7,506 nucleotides of DNA, from positions 1 to 7,506 of the forward strand of contig JAIXXW010000047.1 of the NCBI GenBank assembly GCA_027490555.1, written 5' to 3'. Position numbers and translations under genes: made by a program. Below, piece after piece: positions 6,188 through 7,506 of this stretch. How positions within the stretch are numbered: the stretch's first letter is position 1; each line of letters starts with the position of its first letter. The notes under the pieces were generated by a model. The model searched no databases and was not told the DNA's origin. It saw nothing but the letters and a program-made list of their open reading frames with translations. Source of the DNA: Comamonadaceae bacterium (lineage in GTDB: Bacteria; Pseudomonadota; Gammaproteobacteria; Burkholderiales; Burkholderiaceae_C).

Positions 6188-6583
6188 TCAGGGGCAGATC
6201 AGATCGATGTCCGGGAAGTAGCGGCGGTAGCGCCCTGCATCGCGGGTGAGCAGTTTGTAGCCATCGGCTTGTGCATGGGCACCGATGAAGAAGTCGGGCA
6301 GTACGCCGGTTTTGGTGCCCCCGCGTTGGCGGTATTGCCGAAAGGCCACACCTGCCAGTCGGGCGGCTGGGCGCGAGAGCTCGCGCATTTGCATGCCCAG
6401 CATGTCCACGAACTGGTCCAAGTGCGCAGGTTCGGCCGGGTGGCCGGCCAACTCGGCATAGACCACCATGTTGATGGCCAGTTGGCCGGGCTTGGCACTG
6501 CGCAACCGATGCAGGGACCAGGGCATCCAGATCGGATCGGCCTTGTAAACGTCCAGCAACACATTGGTGTCCACCAGGATCAT
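6188..6583 (-). CDS. vapC: VapC-type PIN-domain toxin (ribonuclease)
   Basis: A 131-residue PIN-domain protein, the normal size for VapC toxins, which are metal-dependent endoribonucleases. All four acidic active-site positions are visible: Asp5 in ILVDTNVLL, Glu44 in VYAELAG, Asp97 in VLPDFFIGAHA and Asp115 in LLTRDAGRYRRYFP. The C-terminus has the usual RYFPDIDLICP ending. Nothing suggests inactivation. The ATG at 6581-6583 overlaps the antitoxin TGA as ATGA, so translation is coupled to vapB. This start puts the DTN motif at residues 5-7, as expected. The frame remains open further upstream, but that part overlaps the antitoxin gene. RNA target unknown. The gene lies inside the hpa operon between hpaE and hpaD, in the same direction. 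Confidence 0.95.
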   Translation of the reverse strand: MILVDTNVLLDVYKADPIWMPWSLHRLRSAKPGQLAINMVVYAELAGHPAEPAHLDQFVDMLGMQMRELSRPAARLAGVAFRQYRQRGGTKTGVLPDFFIGAHAQADGYKLLTRDAGRYRRYFPDIDLICP

Positions 6584-6855
6584 GGCTTGTTCCAGTCTTC
6601 GCCACGCGTGATGGCCATCCACTCGTCGGTGCTGGGGCCGTCCTTGGCGATGCCAATGAACTGGCGGATCGGGTCGTCGGGAGCCAGGAACGACAGGTCG
6701 GGCTCCGGCGCGTTCTGGCCCGGCAATGGCGTTTTGGCCGCTACCAGGTATTCGGCCAGGGCTTCTTGCACGACTTGTGATTTGGTCAATTTGCGCGAAG
6801 CACAAAACTGTGTCAAATCTCGTTCGATGGCTTCAGGCAGGCGGACAGACAGCAT
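6580..6855 (-). CDS. vapB: VapB-type ribbon-helix-helix antitoxin
   Basis: A 91-residue antitoxin. The first 40 residues form a ribbon-helix-helix (CopG-like) DNA-binding domain: strand MLSVRLP, then a first helix near 8-20 and a second helix starting at TKSQVVQEALAEYL (24-37). A Pro-rich linker leads to a C-terminal toxin-binding segment, DPIRQFIGIAKDGPSTDEWM, ending in RGEDW. Such proteins bind and neutralise the PIN toxin, and repress their own promoter with it. AAGGAG (6861-6866) is a strong ribosome site five bases from the ATG. Its product overlaps vapC by ATGA. Four half-sites just upstream are the likely operator. The pair is complete, which favours a functional module over a remnant. 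Confidence 0.93.
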   Translation of the reverse strand: MLSVRLPEAIERDLTQFCASRKLTKSQVVQEALAEYLVAAKTPLPGQNAPEPDLSFLAPDDPIRQFIGIAKDGPSTDEWMAITRGEDWNKP

Positions 6856-6865
6856 GATGGCTCCT

Positions 6866-6928
6866 TGTCATACAGCATTGGATTGATGTATGACGACAAG
6901 TATGACGGAAAAATGAAATTTGTCATAC
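6866..6928. promoter_or_regulatory. four half-site operator upstream of vapB
   Basis: In the 67-base gap between hpaE and vapB, and just into hpaE, lie TGTCATAC (6866-6873), GTATGACG (6888-6895), GTATGACG (6900-6907) and TGTCATAC (6921-6928). The first and second face each other, as do the third and fourth, giving two inverted pairs. The half-site centres are 22, 12 and 21 bases apart, close to whole helical turns. This suits cooperative binding of a ribbon-helix-helix VapB or VapBC complex. The stretch is AT-rich compared with its surroundings. The 6921-6928 site contains the hpaE TGA stop, and the 6866-6873 site abuts the vapB ribosome site. That VapB is the ligand is an inference. Confidence 0.75.
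6899..6926 (-). promoter_or_regulatory. possible vapB promoter inside the operator
   Basis: Read on the minus strand, ATGACA (6921-6926) resembles a -35 box, and CATACT (6899-6904), 16 bases on, resembles a -10 box with four of six consensus bases. Both hexamers coincide with half-sites of the repeat array, so a bound repressor would cover them. Transcripts starting near 6890 would include the vapB ribosome site and run on into hpaD. The -10 match is modest, and other spacings could be proposed. Confidence 0.35.
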
Positions 6929-7506
6929 ACCCCAATGCGGAATGTGGTGGCTGCCCATCGAGACGGCCACGTTCTTGGGTTCGCAAAAGACTTCGTAGCT
7001 CCAGGTGCCGCCCTCGCGGCCGGTGCCGCTGGCCTTGGTGCCGCCGAAAGGCTGGCGCAGGTCGCGCACGTTCTGGCTGTTGACAAAGCACATGCCGGCC
7101 TCCACCGCAGCGGCCACGCGGTGGGCGCGGCCGATGTTCTCGGTCCAGACGTAGCTGCTCAAGCCGTATTCAATGTCGTTGGCCTTGGCAATCGCGTCGG
7201 CCTCGTCCTGGAAGGGGATCAGGCAGGCCACCGGGCCGAAGATTTCTTCCTGCGCGATGCGCATGCGGTTGTCGACGTCGGCGAACACGGTGGGCCAGAC
7301 GAAGTTGCCTTGCTGCAATGGGCCGCTCAGTGCAGGCGCGTAAGAGGGCCGGTCCAGGCCGCCGCAGAGCATCGTGGCGCCCTCCTTGGGGCCGAGTTCG
7401 ATGTAGCTGCGCACCTTGGCCAGGTGGGCCTGGCTGATCATCGGGCCGACGATGGTTTTCTCATCGAGCGGGTCGCCCACCGTGATGCGTTTGGCGCGTT
7501 CGGCAA
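6923..7506 (-). CDS. hpaE: 5-carboxymethyl-2-hydroxymuconate semialdehyde dehydrogenase, 3' part
   Basis: This is the C-terminal 193 residues of an NAD-dependent aldehyde dehydrogenase. The gene runs off the right edge, and full members have about 490 residues. It oxidises the HpaD product to 5-carboxymethyl-2-hydroxymuconate. The visible part starts at AERAKRITVGDPLDEKTIVG. It includes the cofactor-binding EEIFGPV motif (encoded at about 7229-7249), NDIEYGLSSYVWT, the PFGGTKASGTGREGG loop and the C-terminal GSHHIPHWGV, all as expected for the HpaE subgroup. The catalytic Cys and Glu fall outside the window. Assignment rests on the family pattern and on position at the head of hpaDFHI. Its TGA (6923-6925) lies within the outermost half-site of the vapB operator. 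Confidence 0.92.
   Translation of the reverse strand, partial: AERAKRITVGDPLDEKTIVGPMISQAHLAKVRSYIELGPKEGATMLCGGLDRPSYAPALSGPLQQGNFVWPTVFADVDNRMRIAQEEIFGPVACLIPFQDEADAIAKANDIEYGLSSYVWTENIGRAHRVAAAVEAGMCFVNSQNVRDLRQPFGGTKASGTGREGGTWSYEVFCEPKNVAVSMGSHHIPHWGV

Noticed and set aside
6160..6922. Transposon or target-site duplication flanking vapBC
   Set aside because: No transposase, terminal inverted repeat or matching direct repeat was seen at the two borders, so the mechanism of arrival is unknown.

Overview
This is a GC-rich window in which almost everything is encoded on the minus strand. Codon use and protein sequence suggest a betaproteobacterium, probably Burkholderiales and perhaps Comamonadaceae. 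That placement is an inference from style, not from a marker gene.

Right and centre (about 2900-7506, transcribed right to left): the meta-cleavage pathway for homoprotocatechuate (3,4-dihydroxyphenylacetate, formed from 4-hydroxyphenylacetate). The order is hpaE (3' part only), hpaD, hpaF, hpaH, hpaI, the same relative order as I recall for the enterobacterial hpa/hpc cluster. HpaD opens the ring, HpaE oxidises the semialdehyde, HpaF isomerises the product, HpaH hydrates after a decarboxylation, and HpaI cleaves to pyruvate and succinic semialdehyde. The decarboxylase HpaG is not in the window and may lie upstream of hpaE.

The unusual part is at 6160-6922. A complete vapB-vapC type II toxin-antitoxin pair sits between hpaE and hpaD on the same strand. 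Its upstream region has four half-sites of TGTCATAC type, and the outermost contains the hpaE stop codon. Any promoter there would also feed hpaDFHI.

The spaces between the hpa genes carry palindromic elements. One (4718-4778) overlaps the end of hpaF and supplies its last codons and its stop. A 24-bp inverted repeat lies between hpaH and hpaI. A short palindrome sharing the arm sequence of the hpaF element lies after hpaI, next to five spaced copies of an 11-bp motif.

Left (116-2789): three tightly coupled minus-strand genes, each pair overlapping by ATGA: a class II aldolase/adducin-family protein, a ketopantoate reductase-family (PanE/ApbA) protein and an EamA/DMT transporter. Their substrates are unknown. 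They may be a separate catabolic or export unit appended to the hpa operon. At the extreme left the C-terminal end of an unidentified plus-strand gene converges on them.

No tRNA, rRNA, CRISPR array, transposase or convincing intrinsic terminator was seen. The only non-coding stretches are under about 155 bases and are described in the repeat and regulatory entries.
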